From the NCBI RefSeq assembly GCF_013032505.1, contig NZ_WQCG01000002.1:868001-932000 (forward strand): a stretch of 64,000 nucleotides of DNA. Direction: 5' to 3'. Positions 15,565 through 24,837 of the stretch are shown here, piece after piece (position 1 is the stretch's first letter; each line of letters opens with the position of its first letter). A program made the position numbers and the translations under genes. This DNA comes from Ruegeria atlantica (lineage in GTDB: Bacteria > Pseudomonadota > Alphaproteobacteria > Rhodobacterales > Rhodobacteraceae). The notes under the pieces were generated by a model that was not told the origin of the DNA, ran no database searches, and was given only the letters and a program-made list of their open reading frames with translations.

Positions 15565-17118
15565 TTACATCACCGCGCCGATTTGCCAGGGGACGAATTC
15601 AACGCCCCCAAATCCAAGTTCCTCGCTTTTGGTTTCTTGCCCCGACGCAACACGGATGAGCATTTCGAACAGCTCTTCGCCCTTTGCCTCGATGCTGACC
15701 CCGTCGGTCACGATGTCACCGCAGTTCAGGTCCATGTCGTCGGCCATGCGGGCATACATCTCGGAATTTGTGGCCAGCTTGATACAGGGCGTGGGCTGAT
15801 AGCCTGACACCGAGCCTCGCCCGGTAGTGAACACGACAAGGTTTGAACCCGACGCCACTTGCCCGGTGACAGAACATGGATCGAACCCCGGGCTGTCCAT
15901 GAAGACGAACCCGTGCTTGTCGACCATCTCACCGAATTTGTAGACATCGCGTAGAGGGGCTGTGCCTCCTTTGGCAACGGCACCAAGCGATTTTTCAAGA
16001 ATGGTAGTCAACCCACCGCGCTTGTTGCCGGGGCTGGGATTGTTGTCCATCTCACCGCCATTGCGGGCGGTGTAATCCTCCCACCAGTGAATGCGTTCGA
16101 TCAGCTTTTCGCCAACTTCGACCGTTTCGGCCCGCCGGGTCAGCAAGTGCTCTGCCCCGTAGATTTCCGAGGTTTCCGAAAGGATCGTCGTGCCTCCGTG
16201 ACGCACCAGCAGATCCGAAGCAAAACCCAGCGCGGGGTTGGCAGTGATCCCCGAATACCCATCCGAGCCGCCGCATTGCATGCCGACCGTAATGGCACTG
16301 ATCGGAGCGGGGGCGCGTTCAGCCTGATTAGCCAAATCCGCGATGCCGCACAGTTCTTCCAGCCCGCGTTCGATGGTACGCCGCGTTCCGCCCTCGTTCT
16401 GAATGGTCATGTAACGTAAGGCACCGTCAGCGCGGATTGGACGACCGCCAACAAGGTCTGCGACCTGCATGACCTCACACCCCAGACCAATCAGCAGGAT
16501 ACCCCCGAAATTCGGATGTTGTGCGTACCCGGACAGGGTGCGGAACAGGGTGGCATAACCCTCATCCTTGCTGGACATTCCGCAGCCGGTGCCATGCACA
16601 ATCGGAACCACACCGTCCACATTCGGAAAGCTGTCCAGCAGCCCGGATTTTTCCGCCGCCTCAGCAATGAAACGCGCCACGGACCCCGAACAATTCACGG
16701 TGGTCAGAATTCCGATGTAGTTTCGGGTTCCCACTTTGCCGTCGGTGCGGTGGTAGCCATCGAATGTCCGCTCTTCGTTCAGAGCTGGCAGTGGCGCGTT
16801 CGCGCTGGCATGTGCATAGTCTTGCTGATGCGCACCCATACCGAGGTTGTGCACGTGGATATGTTCGCCCGGTGCGATGTCGCATTTGGCCTGCCCGATG
16901 ATCTGGCCGTACCGGATGACATTCTCACCGACGGGAATTGGTTCCACGGCAATCTTGTGACCTCTCGCCACTGATGCGGCAAGCGCCACAGGCACAGACG
17001 CGGGCTGCTCTCCTGCCTCCAAGTCACGCAGCGCAATGACAATATTGTCCTGCGGGTTGAGCTTCACGACGTCACGCGCCGCGCCTTTCAAAACATTTAT
17101 GCCGCTATGTGCTTGCAT
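15565..17118 (-). CDS. UxaA-family sugar-acid dehydratase (altronate dehydratase-like)
   Basis: About 517 residues with both halves of the UxaA family. An N-terminal SAF-like domain reads [19 protein letters not shown] and ends near [12 protein letters not shown]. The large catalytic half follows: [63 protein letters not shown] and [10 protein letters not shown]. Members dehydrate aldonates such as altronate or galactarate to 2-keto-3-deoxy acids, usually Fe-dependent. In this locus it should dehydrate L-fuconate/D-arabinonate, a step often done by enolase-superfamily enzymes. The start at 17118 is favoured because the region before it is not conserved; a TTG at 17172 is the alternative. First gene of the transporter operon. 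Confidence 0.85.
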   Translation of the reverse strand: MQAHSGINVLKGAARDVVKLNPQDNIVIALRDLEAGEQPASVPVALAASVARGHKIAVEPIPVGENVIRYGQIIGQAKCDIAPGEHIHVHNLGMGAHQQDYAHASANAPLPALNEERTFDGYHRTDGKVGTRNYIGILTTVNCSGSVARFIAEAAEKSGLLDSFPNVDGVVPIVHGTGCGMSSKDEGYATLFRTLSGYAQHPNFGGILLIGLGCEVMQVADLVGGRPIRADGALRYMTIQNEGGTRRTIERGLEELCGIADLANQAERAPAPISAITVGMQCGGSDGYSGITANPALGFASDLLVRHGGTTILSETSEIYGAEHLLTRRAETVEVGEKLIERIHWWEDYTARNGGEMDNNPSPGNKRGGLTTILEKSLGAVAKGGTAPLRDVYKFGEMVDKHGFVFMDSPGFDPCSVTGQVASGSNLVVFTTGRGSVSGYQPTPCIKLATNSEMYARMADDMDLNCGDIVTDGVSIEAKGEELFEMLIRVASGQETKSEELGFGGVEFVPWQIGAVM

Positions 17119-17172
17119 CACTTCCCCGCTTGCTTGGCCAATGTTGCTAAGTTCAAAATCGCCACTTGTCAA

Positions 17173-17184
17173 CTAACATGTTAG
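17173..17184. promoter_or_regulatory. palindromic operator candidate for the GntR regulator
   Basis: CTAACATGTTAG is a perfect 12-base palindrome in the 84-base gap between the divergent dehydratase and GntR genes, placed to control both operons. FCD-type GntR proteins bind short AT-rich dyads of this kind. Confidence 0.5.
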
Positions 17185-17202
17185 AATGTTAAATTGCTAA
17201 GC

Positions 17203-17940
17203 ATGAGCAAACACCATGATATTGATGCCGCGCTGCTGCCCGAAATCACGACTATCGAAGGGCCGCTGACACAACGGGTACACCACTCTTTAAAGCAAGC
17301 GATTCTGTCGCTTGATTTCCCGCCCGGAGCAAATCTCCGGAAGGCTCCTGTGTGCGAACGATTGGGCGTTTCTCGCGCACCCGTCGCAGACGCTATCGCG
17401 CGCCTGGCCTCTGAAGGATTGGTGGATGTAGTGCCGCAATCCGGTACCCGAGTGTCTTACTTTTCGATGGACGAGATCCGCGAAGGTGTTTTCCTGCGCG
17501 AAGCGCTTGAGCTCGCAACTGTCGCCAAGGTCGCGCGCGATCTGACCGACGATCAGCGCAAGCGGTTGAGCCGCAACATGCGCCTACAGGAACTGCTAAT
17601 CGAAGATGAAGATATTCCTGGCTTTTACCAGGCCGATGAAGAGTTTCACGGCCTGCTGATGGAATTCACGGGCTTCCGCCGCCTTGCGGATGTCGCCCAA
17701 ACCGTTTCATTGCAGGTTAGCCGCGCCCGCATGCTGTTGCTTCCCACCCCGGGTCGGATAGCCGAGACACTGGCGGAGCATAGGGCCATTTTTGAGGCAA
17801 TCAGCAATCGCGACGAACAGGCTGCGCAGGACGCCATGCGCACCCACCTTGGGCAGTTGATGCCGCGCATCGAACAGCTGGAACAGGAAAAGCCCCATCT
17901 GTTCAACCTCACACCACAGCTGAATAGCGAGGCAGGATGA
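17203..17940 (+). CDS. GntR-family regulator, FCD (FadR) subfamily
   Basis: 245 residues. The N-terminal GntR winged helix has LTQRVHHSLKQAILSLDFPPGANL and the recognition part RLGVSRAPVADAIARLASEGLVDVVPQSGTRVS. The C-terminal all-helical FCD domain (about 90-225) has the conserved FHGLLMEFTGF and EHRAIFEAISNRDEQAA histidines that usually bind a metal near a carboxylate effector. The first gene of the plus-strand catabolic operon and divergent from the transporter operon, it probably represses both until a sugar acid such as a 2-keto-3-deoxy acid accumulates. The ATG at 17203 is chosen over the TTG at 17194. Confidence 0.9.
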   Translation: MSKHHDIDAALLPEITTIEGPLTQRVHHSLKQAILSLDFPPGANLRKAPVCERLGVSRAPVADAIARLASEGLVDVVPQSGTRVSYFSMDEIREGVFLREALELATVAKVARDLTDDQRKRLSRNMRLQELLIEDEDIPGFYQADEEFHGLLMEFTGFRRLADVAQTVSLQVSRARMLLLPTPGRIAETLAEHRAIFEAISNRDEQAAQDAMRTHLGQLMPRIEQLEQEKPHLFNLTPQLNSEAG

Positions 17941-18989
17941 CCGTTTCCAAGACAGAATTACTGAACAACCGTACCACACGGCCTGTTCCCCTGACCCGCA
18001 TGGGTTTTGGCGGCGCGCCGTTGGGCAACCTGTATCGCAAAGTCTCGGACGAGGACGCACAGGCGGCACTTCAGGCCGCCTATGACGCAGGCATTCGATT
18101 TTTTGACACCGCGCCGCAATATGGGCTTGGCCGGTCAGAGCATCGGTTTGGACAGGCAATTGGCCGGTTCGGTCGTGAGAACATTCAGCTTTCGACCAAG
18201 ATCGGGCGCCTACTACTGGACTGCGAACCGCATGAAGTGACACCCGAAGCCTTCGTCGACGTACCGCAAAAACGGATCGTGTTCGACTATACCTATGACG
18301 GGGTCATGCGGTCTTATGAGGCCAGCCGCGACAGGATCGGTGTGGCCAACTCTGACATTCTTTTGGTGCACGACGTCTGTGTCTTCAGCCAGGGCAGCCA
18401 GGAAATGTCTGACGCCAAGGTGCGCGAGCTTTTTGACGGCGGGGGATACAAAGCGCTGACGGAATTGCGCGATGCAGGCGAAATCGCCGCAATCGGCGCG
18501 GGCGTAAACGAATGGCAGGTTTGCGAAAAGCTTCTTGGACTGGGGGATTTCGATGGGTTCCTGCTGGCCGGACGCTATACCCTGCTGGAGCAGGAAGCGC
18601 TCGACAGTTTCCTGCCGCTATGTGAGCAGCGCGATGTCGGAATTATTCTCGGAGGACCTTACAATTCAGGCATTCTCGCAACCGGAGCAGTTCCTGGTGC
18701 CAAGTACAACTATACAGATGCGCCGGAAGACATTCTGGACCGGGTCCGTAAGATCGAGGCCGTTTGCACGGCACACAACACTCCGTTGATCGCTGCAGCG
18801 CTGCAATTTGTTCTGGGTCATCCCTGCGTCAAAACGGTTGTTCCCGGAGCCGTCAACGCAGCAGAAGTCCAGTCCAATGTGGCCTTGATGGAGCGTGACA
18901 TTCCCCAGGGCCTGTGGTCGGATCTGCGATCCGAAGGTCTGATCCGACCGGACGCGCCCCTGCCAAGCGAGGCTGCAAATGCTGCGTAA
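17937..18989 (+). CDS. aldo/keto reductase, probable L-fucose / D-threo-aldose 1-dehydrogenase
   Basis: 350 residues, AKR-type TIM barrel. Catalytic residues are visible: Asp in FFDTAPQYG and Tyr in the same motif (about 54-62), Lys in LSTKIGRLL and His in DILLVHDV. The C-terminus has GHPCVKTVVPGAVNAAEVQSN for NAD(P). Family relatives oxidise the anomeric carbon of L-fucose, L-galactose and D-arabinose to the lactone. The start overlaps the GntR stop by four bases. Followed directly by a mutarotase and a lactonase, it is the entry enzyme of the pathway. Substrate identity is inferred from context. Confidence 0.87.
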   Translation: MTVSKTELLNNRTTRPVPLTRMGFGGAPLGNLYRKVSDEDAQAALQAAYDAGIRFFDTAPQYGLGRSEHRFGQAIGRFGRENIQLSTKIGRLLLDCEPHEVTPEAFVDVPQKRIVFDYTYDGVMRSYEASRDRIGVANSDILLVHDVCVFSQGSQEMSDAKVRELFDGGGYKALTELRDAGEIAAIGAGVNEWQVCEKLLGLGDFDGFLLAGRYTLLEQEALDSFLPLCEQRDVGIILGGPYNSGILATGAVPGAKYNYTDAPEDILDRVRKIEAVCTAHNTPLIAAALQFVLGHPCVKTVVPGAVNAAEVQSNVALMERDIPQGLWSDLRSEGLIRPDAPLPSEAANAA

Positions 18990-19407
18990 CATCGACCCGA
19001 TCCTGTCGCCGGAGCTTCTGTATACTCTCAGGGCCATGGGCCACGGGGATGAAATTGTTATTGCAGACGCGAATTTCCCGGGTTCCAGCAGCGGGCCGGA
19101 CTGCATCCGGGCGGATGGGTCTTCGGCCAGTGAAGCGTTGCAAGCTGTGTTGTCCGTAATGCCGCTGGACACCTTCGTGCCTGATCCGGCGTTGACTATG
19201 CAGGTTGTTGGCAACCCGGAGGCGGTTCCTGACGCAGTTGAGGATTTTCAGCGCATCATCGACACGACCGCCGATAACCCAACCAAGGTTCAGAGCTTGG
19301 AACGGTTTGCATTCTACGACCGTGCAGCGAACGCGTTTGCCATCGTTCAGACGGGCGAACGCAGGCTTTACGGCAACATCATCCTGAAAAAGGGTGTGAT
19401 CGGATGA
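18979..19407 (+). CDS. fucU: L-fucose mutarotase (FucU/RbsD family)
   Basis: 142 residues of the RbsD/FucU fold. Visible signatures are MLRNIDPILSPELLYTLRAMGHGDEI with the catalytic-region His, VIADANFP, and the C-terminal FAFYDRAANAFAIVQTGERRLYGNIILKKG. It interconverts alpha and beta anomers of L-fucose (or a stereochemically related sugar such as D-arabinose/L-galactose), giving the dehydrogenase its preferred anomer. It overlaps the dehydrogenase gene by 11 bases and the next gene by four. Its presence is the best sequence argument that this locus handles L-fucose-configured sugars. Confidence 0.9.
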   Translation: MLRNIDPILSPELLYTLRAMGHGDEIVIADANFPGSSSGPDCIRADGSSASEALQAVLSVMPLDTFVPDPALTMQVVGNPEAVPDAVEDFQRIIDTTADNPTKVQSLERFAFYDRAANAFAIVQTGERRLYGNIILKKGVIG

Positions 19408-20234
19408 GAATCGACGCGCATCAGCACTTCTGGGCTTTGGCGCGTGGCGACTATGGCTGGCTGACGCCCGATGTGGGCGCGATCTACCGGGATTTCACCC
19501 CGGACGATCTCATGCCCTTGCTTAAGGCTGCCGAGATTGACGGCACGGTCCTTGTCCAGGCGGCCCCTACTGTGGCTGAGACCGAATACATGCTCTCTCT
19601 GGCCGACCAGAATGCGTTTATCAAAGGTGTTGTCGGCTGGGTTGATTTTGAAGCCGAAGATATTGGCGCGCAGATTGCTGCTTTGGCCGCCCATCCGGCA
19701 CTGGTCGGTCTTCGCCCCATGATACAGGACATCGCTGATCCTTTGTGGATGCTTGGCGATACCCTGTCACCGGCTTTCGAGGCTGTCCAACGGCATGACC
19801 TGACATTCGATGCATTGACGTTACCCCAACACTTGGGCCCGCTCGGGCAACTTCTTGAATGCTACCCCGATATGCGTGTGGTCATCGACCATGGATCGAA
19901 ACCGTTGATCAAAGACGCGATCTTGGACGGCTGGTCCGAAGACATGTCAACATTGGCCCGAGATACCAGTGCATGGTGCAAGCTGTCCGGCCTTGTGACT
20001 GAGGCTGCCTCAGACTGGACGATCGAAGACCTGCGCCCCTACGTGGATCACCTACTGAATACCTTCGGCCCGTCGCGTCTGATTTGGGGCAGCGATTGGC
20101 CAGTTTGCACCTTGGCTAGCAGTTACGAGCGCTGGTGTGAAACCACCGACACGCTGTTGAACCAGTTGGGCAGTACAGAACGCCAGGCGATCATGGGTGG
20201 GAATGCCGCCCGCGCCTATAACCTCAGGGACTGA
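19404..20234 (+). CDS. amidohydrolase-2 family sugar lactonase (L-fuconolactonase-like)
   Basis: 276 residues, amidohydrolase_2 barrel. N-terminal IDAHQHFWALARGDYGWL, internal VIDHGSKP (His), and C-terminal LIWGSDWPVC give the metal/catalytic residues expected of the L-fucono-1,5-lactonase/L-rhamnono-lactonase group. It hydrolyses the lactone made by the aldo/keto reductase to the free aldonate. The start overlaps the mutarotase stop by four bases (translational coupling). Confidence 0.88.
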   Translation: MRIDAHQHFWALARGDYGWLTPDVGAIYRDFTPDDLMPLLKAAEIDGTVLVQAAPTVAETEYMLSLADQNAFIKGVVGWVDFEAEDIGAQIAALAAHPALVGLRPMIQDIADPLWMLGDTLSPAFEAVQRHDLTFDALTLPQHLGPLGQLLECYPDMRVVIDHGSKPLIKDAILDGWSEDMSTLARDTSAWCKLSGLVTEAASDWTIEDLRPYVDHLLNTFGPSRLIWGSDWPVCTLASSYERWCETTDTLLNQLGSTERQAIMGGNAARAYNLRD

Positions 20235-20235
20235 A

Positions 20236-21348
20236 ATGACCATACCTATGTTGGAACCTAACGGGCTGTGGCTCGGCCGTGTTGAGCGTGCTGGGGTCGG
20301 ACCCAGCGTGGTAACCCTGCGCAACGGGCAGGTTGTCGATATAACGTCGAAAACCGCGCCAACCGTCCGGGACATTCTGGAACGCGACGACGCGGCAGAC
20401 TATGTCCGCACCGCCCACGGTGAAGAAATCGGCCCTTTGGACGCAAACCACCAATGGCTCGCGCCATGCGACCTGCAGGCGGTTAAGGCCTGCGGTGTCA
20501 CATTTGCGGGCTCCATGGTCGAGCGCGTGATCGAGGAACAAGCCGCGGGCGATCCTGCCAAAGCAGACGCAATCCGGGCGCGCATCGGAGATCGGATCGG
20601 CGACAGCCTCTCGAACATCGTACCGGGATCGGACGCGGCCGCAGAGGTCAAAGAAGCACTGATCGCGGAAGGTCTCTGGAGCCAGTATCTAGAAGTCGGG
20701 ATCGGCCCCGACGCCGAGGTGTTTTCAAAGGCGCAGGTCCTTTCGGCAGTCGGGTTTGGCGCGGACATCGGGCTGCATCCCGTATCGACCTGGAACAACC
20801 CCGAGCCCGAAGTTGTTCTGGCTGTGACCTCAAAAGGAGAGATCAAGGGCGCAACGCTGGGCAATGATGTGAACCTGCGCGATGTCGAGGGGCGCTCAGC
20901 CTTGTTGCTGAGCAAAGCCAAGGACAACAATGCCTCCTGCGCGATCGGGCCAATGATCCGGTTGTTCGATAATGGGTTCACACTGGACGTTGTACGTCAG
21001 GCTGAACTGACGCTGACCGTCACCGGACCAGATGGATTTATCCTGAACGGTAGCTCATCTATGTCTCAGATCAGTCGTGATCCTGCCGATCTTGTGAAGC
21101 AGACAATCGGACGCCACCACCAATATCCGGATGGGCTGATGCTGTTTCTTGGCACTCTGTTCGCCCCAACCCAGGACCGCGATACCCCAGGAGGTGGATT
21201 CACGCACAAGCTTGGCGACGTTGTCACCATCGCCAATGCACAACTTGGTGCACTGACAAACACAGTGTGCCTTTCGACGGAATGCCCTGAATGGACCTTC
21301 GGGGCGTCACACCTGATGCGAAACCTCGCCCATCGCGGCATACTGTAA
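20236..21348 (+). CDS. FAH-family 2-keto-3-deoxy-pentonate dehydratase (XylX/AraD1-like)
   Basis: 370 residues of the fumarylacetoacetate-hydrolase superfamily but in the long XylX-like group. The N-terminus is LEPNGLWLGRVERAGVGPSVVTLR, then LAPCDLQAVKACGVTFAGSMVERVIEEQ, and catalytic-core stretches NNPEPEVVLAVTSKG and VNLRDVEGRSALLLSKAKDNNASCAIGP with acidic metal ligands. In Caulobacter-type Weimberg pathways this group dehydrates 2-keto-3-deoxy-pentonate to alpha-ketoglutarate semialdehyde. The next gene supplies the matching semialdehyde dehydrogenase, supporting a pentose branch (D-arabinose by stereochemistry). The ATG at 20236 follows AGGGA at a six-base spacing. Confidence 0.85.
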   Translation: MTIPMLEPNGLWLGRVERAGVGPSVVTLRNGQVVDITSKTAPTVRDILERDDAADYVRTAHGEEIGPLDANHQWLAPCDLQAVKACGVTFAGSMVERVIEEQAAGDPAKADAIRARIGDRIGDSLSNIVPGSDAAAEVKEALIAEGLWSQYLEVGIGPDAEVFSKAQVLSAVGFGADIGLHPVSTWNNPEPEVVLAVTSKGEIKGATLGNDVNLRDVEGRSALLLSKAKDNNASCAIGPMIRLFDNGFTLDVVRQAELTLTVTGPDGFILNGSSSMSQISRDPADLVKQTIGRHHQYPDGLMLFLGTLFAPTQDRDTPGGGFTHKLGDVVTIANAQLGALTNTVCLSTECPEWTFGASHLMRNLAHRGIL

Positions 21349-21360
21349 GTGAGAACGAAT

Positions 21361-22863
21361 ATGTTGACTGGAAAACACCTGATCGCTGGCGAATGGGTCG
21401 GTGCAGATGCAACTTTTGCGTCAGAACCTGCGCATGGACCAAGCCATGAATTTTTTGTTGGGACGGCGGCTTTGGTCGACACCGCCGTAGAAGCGGCAGA
21501 GGCGGCCTTTGCCACTTTCGGGTGGTCCTCGCGCACCGAGCGCGCCGCGCTTCTGCGCAAGATCGCTGATGAGATCGACGCGCGTGGAAATGCCATCACC
21601 GAGATCGGCACTCAGGAAACCGGCTTGCCCGAGGCGCGCCTGCAAGGGGAACGCGGTCGCACCGTTGGCCAGCTGCGCCTTTTTGCCGATCACATCGAAG
21701 CGGGTGATTATCTGGACATGCGCCATGACCCGGCTATGCCGGATCGCGCCCCCCTGCCCCGCCCCGACCTGCGCATGATACAGCGCCCGCTGGGTCCTGT
21801 TGCGGTGTTCGGCGCGTCAAACTTTCCGCTGGCCTTCTCAGTCGCGGGGGGCGACACGGCGGCGGCACTAGCCGCCGGATGCCCCGTTGTTGTCAAAGGT
21901 CATTCCGCCCATCCCGGAACAGGTGAAATCGTTGCGCAAGCCATCGACGCCGCCATTAAGGCGACCGGTGTTCACCCCGGAGTGTTTTCGCTGGTTCAGG
22001 GCGGCAAACGGGATGTAGGCACGCGTCTGGTGCAGCATCCGCTGATCCGGGCGGTGGGCTTTACCGGCAGCCTGGCGGGCGGCCGCGCCCTGTTTGACCT
22101 GTGCGCGCAGCGGGATGAACCCATTCCGTTCTTTGGTGAGCTGGGCTCGGTCAACCCCATGTTTATCTTACCGCAAGCCGCTACCGCGCGCGGGACTGAG
22201 ATCGGCGCAGGTTGGGCGGCTTCGCTGACGATGGGCGCCGGTCAGTTCTGCACCAATCCTGGCATCGCCGTGATTATTGACGGACCCGATGCCGAAGCGT
22301 TTCAGTCCGCAGCTGAAACTGGGCTGTCTTCGGTGGCTGACCAGACAATGCTGACCGATGGAATTGCAGCGGCCTATCGCGACGGCGTTTCCCGCGTCGC
22401 CGCCGGAACAGGAGTTTCCAAGATCATGGGCACCAGTTGCGAGACGCGCGATGCCGCGCCGTACCTGTTCGCAGTTTCCGGCGATGACTGGCTGGCCGAT
22501 CACAAGCTGCAGGAAGAGGTTTTCGGACCGTTGGGCATCATCGTGCGCGTGAAAGACACCGCTCAGATGCAACAGGTCGCACGCGCCATTGAGGGGCAAC
22601 TGACCTGCACACTACATCTGGACGCAGCCGACAAACCCGATGCTCAGGCGCTGCTACCGCTGCTGGAAAGAAAGGCGGGGCGTCTGCTGGCCAACAGTTT
22701 CCCAACCGGCGTCGAAGTCTGCGACAGCATGGTCCACGGCGGCCCCTACCCCGCCTCAACCAACTTTGGCGCGACCTCCGTGGGCACATTGTCGATCCGC
22801 CGTTTCTTGCGGCCGGTTTGCTATCAGGACATCCCAACCGACCTTCTGCCCGAGAAACTGTGA
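21361..22863 (+). CDS. alpha-ketoglutaric semialdehyde dehydrogenase-like aldehyde dehydrogenase
   Basis: 500 residues, ALDH superfamily. The NAD(P) region VFGASNFPLAFSVAGGDTAAALAAGCPVVVKGHSAHP, catalytic Glu in PFFGELGSVNPMF and catalytic Cys in MGAGQFCTNPG match the 2,5-dioxovalerate dehydrogenase group. It converts the semialdehyde from the XylX-like enzyme to 2-oxoglutarate, feeding the TCA cycle. The ATG at 21361 is preferred over the GTG that begins right after the upstream stop at 21349, because the family N-terminus begins at MLTGKHLIAGEWVG. Confidence 0.88.
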   Translation: MLTGKHLIAGEWVGADATFASEPAHGPSHEFFVGTAALVDTAVEAAEAAFATFGWSSRTERAALLRKIADEIDARGNAITEIGTQETGLPEARLQGERGRTVGQLRLFADHIEAGDYLDMRHDPAMPDRAPLPRPDLRMIQRPLGPVAVFGASNFPLAFSVAGGDTAAALAAGCPVVVKGHSAHPGTGEIVAQAIDAAIKATGVHPGVFSLVQGGKRDVGTRLVQHPLIRAVGFTGSLAGGRALFDLCAQRDEPIPFFGELGSVNPMFILPQAATARGTEIGAGWAASLTMGAGQFCTNPGIAVIIDGPDAEAFQSAAETGLSSVADQTMLTDGIAAAYRDGVSRVAAGTGVSKIMGTSCETRDAAPYLFAVSGDDWLADHKLQEEVFGPLGIIVRVKDTAQMQQVARAIEGQLTCTLHLDAADKPDAQALLPLLERKAGRLLANSFPTGVEVCDSMVHGGPYPASTNFGATSVGTLSIRRFLRPVCYQDIPTDLLPEKL

Positions 22864-22871
22864 GGCAACCA

Positions 22872-23627
22872 ATGACGACATTCGAACCATCCAACCGGCT
22901 TGCGGGCAAAACCGCCCTGATCACAGCTGCGGGGCAAGGCATCGGCCGTGCAACCGCTGAATTGTTTGCGGCCGAAGGCGCGCGCGTGATCGCCAGCGAC
23001 ATCAACGATGCTTCGCTTGCAGAATTAGGCGGTGTCGCAGGTATCGAGCCACTCAAGCTGGACGTAACCGACAATGAGGCTGTGACAGCCGCTGCGGCCG
23101 ACCTGCCGAGCCTGGACGTTCTGTTTAACTGTGCGGGCTATGTTGCAGGAGGCTCAATCCTTGAGTGCAACGAAAAGGACTGGGATTTCAGCTTCGACCT
23201 CAACGTCAAAGCCATGTTCAGACTGATCCAACTGACCCTTCCGGGAATGCTGGAAGCAGGCGGTGGGTCAATCATCAACATGTCGTCGGTCGCATCATCC
23301 ATGAAAGGCGTGCCCAACCGATTTGCCTATTGTGCATCAAAAGCAGCGGTCATTGGCCTGACCAAGTCCGTGGCCGCCGATTTCGTAACACAAGGCATCC
23401 GGTGCAACGCGATTTGTCCCGGCACCGTCGACAGCCCCAGTCTGCATGAGAGGCTGCGCGCCACAGGAGACTACGATCAGGCAATGACCGATTTCATTGC
23501 CCGTCAGCCCATGGGCCGAATTGGCACCGCGGAAGAGATCGCAGAACTGGCTCTGTATTTGGCCAGCGATGCCAGCAAATACACGTCGGGTCAGCCTTTT
23601 GCCATTGATGGCGGCTGGACGATTTGA
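22872..23627 (+). CDS. SDR, probable 2-keto-3-deoxy-L-fuconate 4-dehydrogenase
   Basis: 251 residues, classical short-chain dehydrogenase. The NAD motif is TAAGQGIGRATAELFAAEGA (about 18-37), with NCAGYV, catalytic Ser in NMSSVASS, YCASKAA giving Tyr and Lys, and CPGTVDSPSLHERL. The last motif is typical of the family that oxidises 2-keto-3-deoxy-L-fuconate (and related KDG epimers) at C4. Together with the FAH hydrolase encoded next, this gives the diketo branch ending in pyruvate plus lactate or glycolate. ATG 22872 has GAGG six bases upstream. Confidence 0.87.
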   Translation: MTTFEPSNRLAGKTALITAAGQGIGRATAELFAAEGARVIASDINDASLAELGGVAGIEPLKLDVTDNEAVTAAAADLPSLDVLFNCAGYVAGGSILECNEKDWDFSFDLNVKAMFRLIQLTLPGMLEAGGGSIINMSSVASSMKGVPNRFAYCASKAAVIGLTKSVAADFVTQGIRCNAICPGTVDSPSLHERLRATGDYDQAMTDFIARQPMGRIGTAEEIAELALYLASDASKYTSGQPFAIDGGWTI

Positions 23628-23644
23628 ACAGGAAGGACTTTACA

Positions 23645-24487
23645 ATGAAGCTGCTACGTTATGGCCCCAAAGGCGCTGAAAAACCCGGTATCTTGGCATC
23701 CGACGGCTCGGTTCGCGACCTTTCCGGTGTGGTTGATGACATATCCGGCGACACGCTTGGCGACGCCGTTCTTGAAAAGTTGCGTGCCATCGATGTGGAC
23801 AGCCTGCCGGTGGTAGATGGAGATCCGCGCATCGGCCCATGCGTTGGCAATGTCGGCAAATTTATCTGCATTGGTCTGAACTATGCCGATCACGCGGCGG
23901 AAAGCGGAATGGAACTTCCGGCTGAGCCAGTGATTTTCTTCAAGGCCACCTCGGCTATCATCGGCCCCAATGACACGGTCGAAATCCCGCGTGGATCGGT
24001 CAAAACCGACTGGGAGGTGGAGCTGGGTGTCGTCATCGGCAAAGAGGCCAAATACGTCTCTGAGGCCGAAGCCATGGACCACGTCGCCGGGTACTGCGTT
24101 GTAAACGACCTATCAGAACGTGACTTTCAGCTTCATCGCTCGGGCCAATGGGTCAAAGGAAAGTCCGCAGACACATTCGGTCCAATCGGCCCCTGGCTGG
24201 TGACACGAGACGAGGTGCCAGACCCGCAAAACCTGCCGATGTATCTTGAGGTAAACGGGCGCCGATACCAGGATGGGTCAACCAAAACGATGCATTTTGG
24301 GGTGGCAACCGTCATTTCGCACCTTTCGCAGTTTATGTCGCTGCAACCCGGAGATGTGGTTTCGACAGGAACACCCCCTGGCGTCGGTATGGGGCAAGAA
24401 CCTCAGAACTATTTGAAGCCAGGCGACACAATGGAGCTGGGGATTGAGGGGTTGGGCGTACAGCGACAGGATGTCATCGCTGGATAG
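23645..24487 (+). CDS. FAH-family 2,4-diketo-3-deoxy-L-fuconate hydrolase-like enzyme
   Basis: 280 residues. Short-type fumarylacetoacetate hydrolase: GKFICIGLNYADHAAESGMELP, the metal-binding DWEVELGVVIG, VVNDLSERDFQLHR and GQWVKGKSADTFGPIGPWLV, ending TGTPPGVGMGQEP. It should cleave the C-C bond of a 2,4-diketo-3-deoxy acid (L-fuconate series: pyruvate plus L-lactate). ATG 23645 is chosen on the preceding GGAAGGA. It is the last gene of the plus-strand catabolic operon, coupled closely behind the SDR. Confidence 0.86.
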   Translation: MKLLRYGPKGAEKPGILASDGSVRDLSGVVDDISGDTLGDAVLEKLRAIDVDSLPVVDGDPRIGPCVGNVGKFICIGLNYADHAAESGMELPAEPVIFFKATSAIIGPNDTVEIPRGSVKTDWEVELGVVIGKEAKYVSEAEAMDHVAGYCVVNDLSERDFQLHRSGQWVKGKSADTFGPIGPWLVTRDEVPDPQNLPMYLEVNGRRYQDGSTKTMHFGVATVISHLSQFMSLQPGDVVSTGTPPGVGMGQEPQNYLKPGDTMELGIEGLGVQRQDVIAG

Positions 24488-24837
24488 TGGCGCCTTAACC
24501 ATTGCCCACTAGATTTCGTCGCCACAGGTTACGGCAGCGACAACCATGACCGCGGCGAGGCGGCGCTGTAAAGGACGCTCCGCCTCGCAGTCTAGCGGAT
24601 GTCACGAAATCTCGACATTTGATGCCCGCGTCACCTCGACGGCTACCACTCTTTCCAGGTGCCGCGAAGGTCAGCTTTGGCCTGTCCGAACCACCATTCG
24701 CTGCAGTTGCATGAGTTGATTAAGGGCGAAGGTCGGGAGCGCGGACAAAGCTGCCGTCAGCAGGGCTCATCGATGAATGCCCCAACAACTGTGGTCAACG
24801 TGTATGATCCAAGAAGGGAAACAACTGTGACACGCAA
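24488..24837. other. intergenic region between convergent genes
   Basis: Contains a GCGAGGCGG/CCGCCTCGC stem (see the separate entry) and GGTCAGCTTTGGCCT at 24669-24683, which resembles 581-595 and continues with CCATTCGCTGC, as in a degenerate dispersed element. Short open frames here have no recognisable product. Confidence 0.3.
24555..24588 (+). terminator. terminator-like stem after the deoxy-sugar operon
   Basis: GCGAGGCGG (24555-24563) and CCGCCTCGC (24580-24588) are perfectly complementary around a 16-base loop, 67 bases after the last catabolic gene. No T-tract, so it may be only a 3' stabiliser. Confidence 0.45.
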
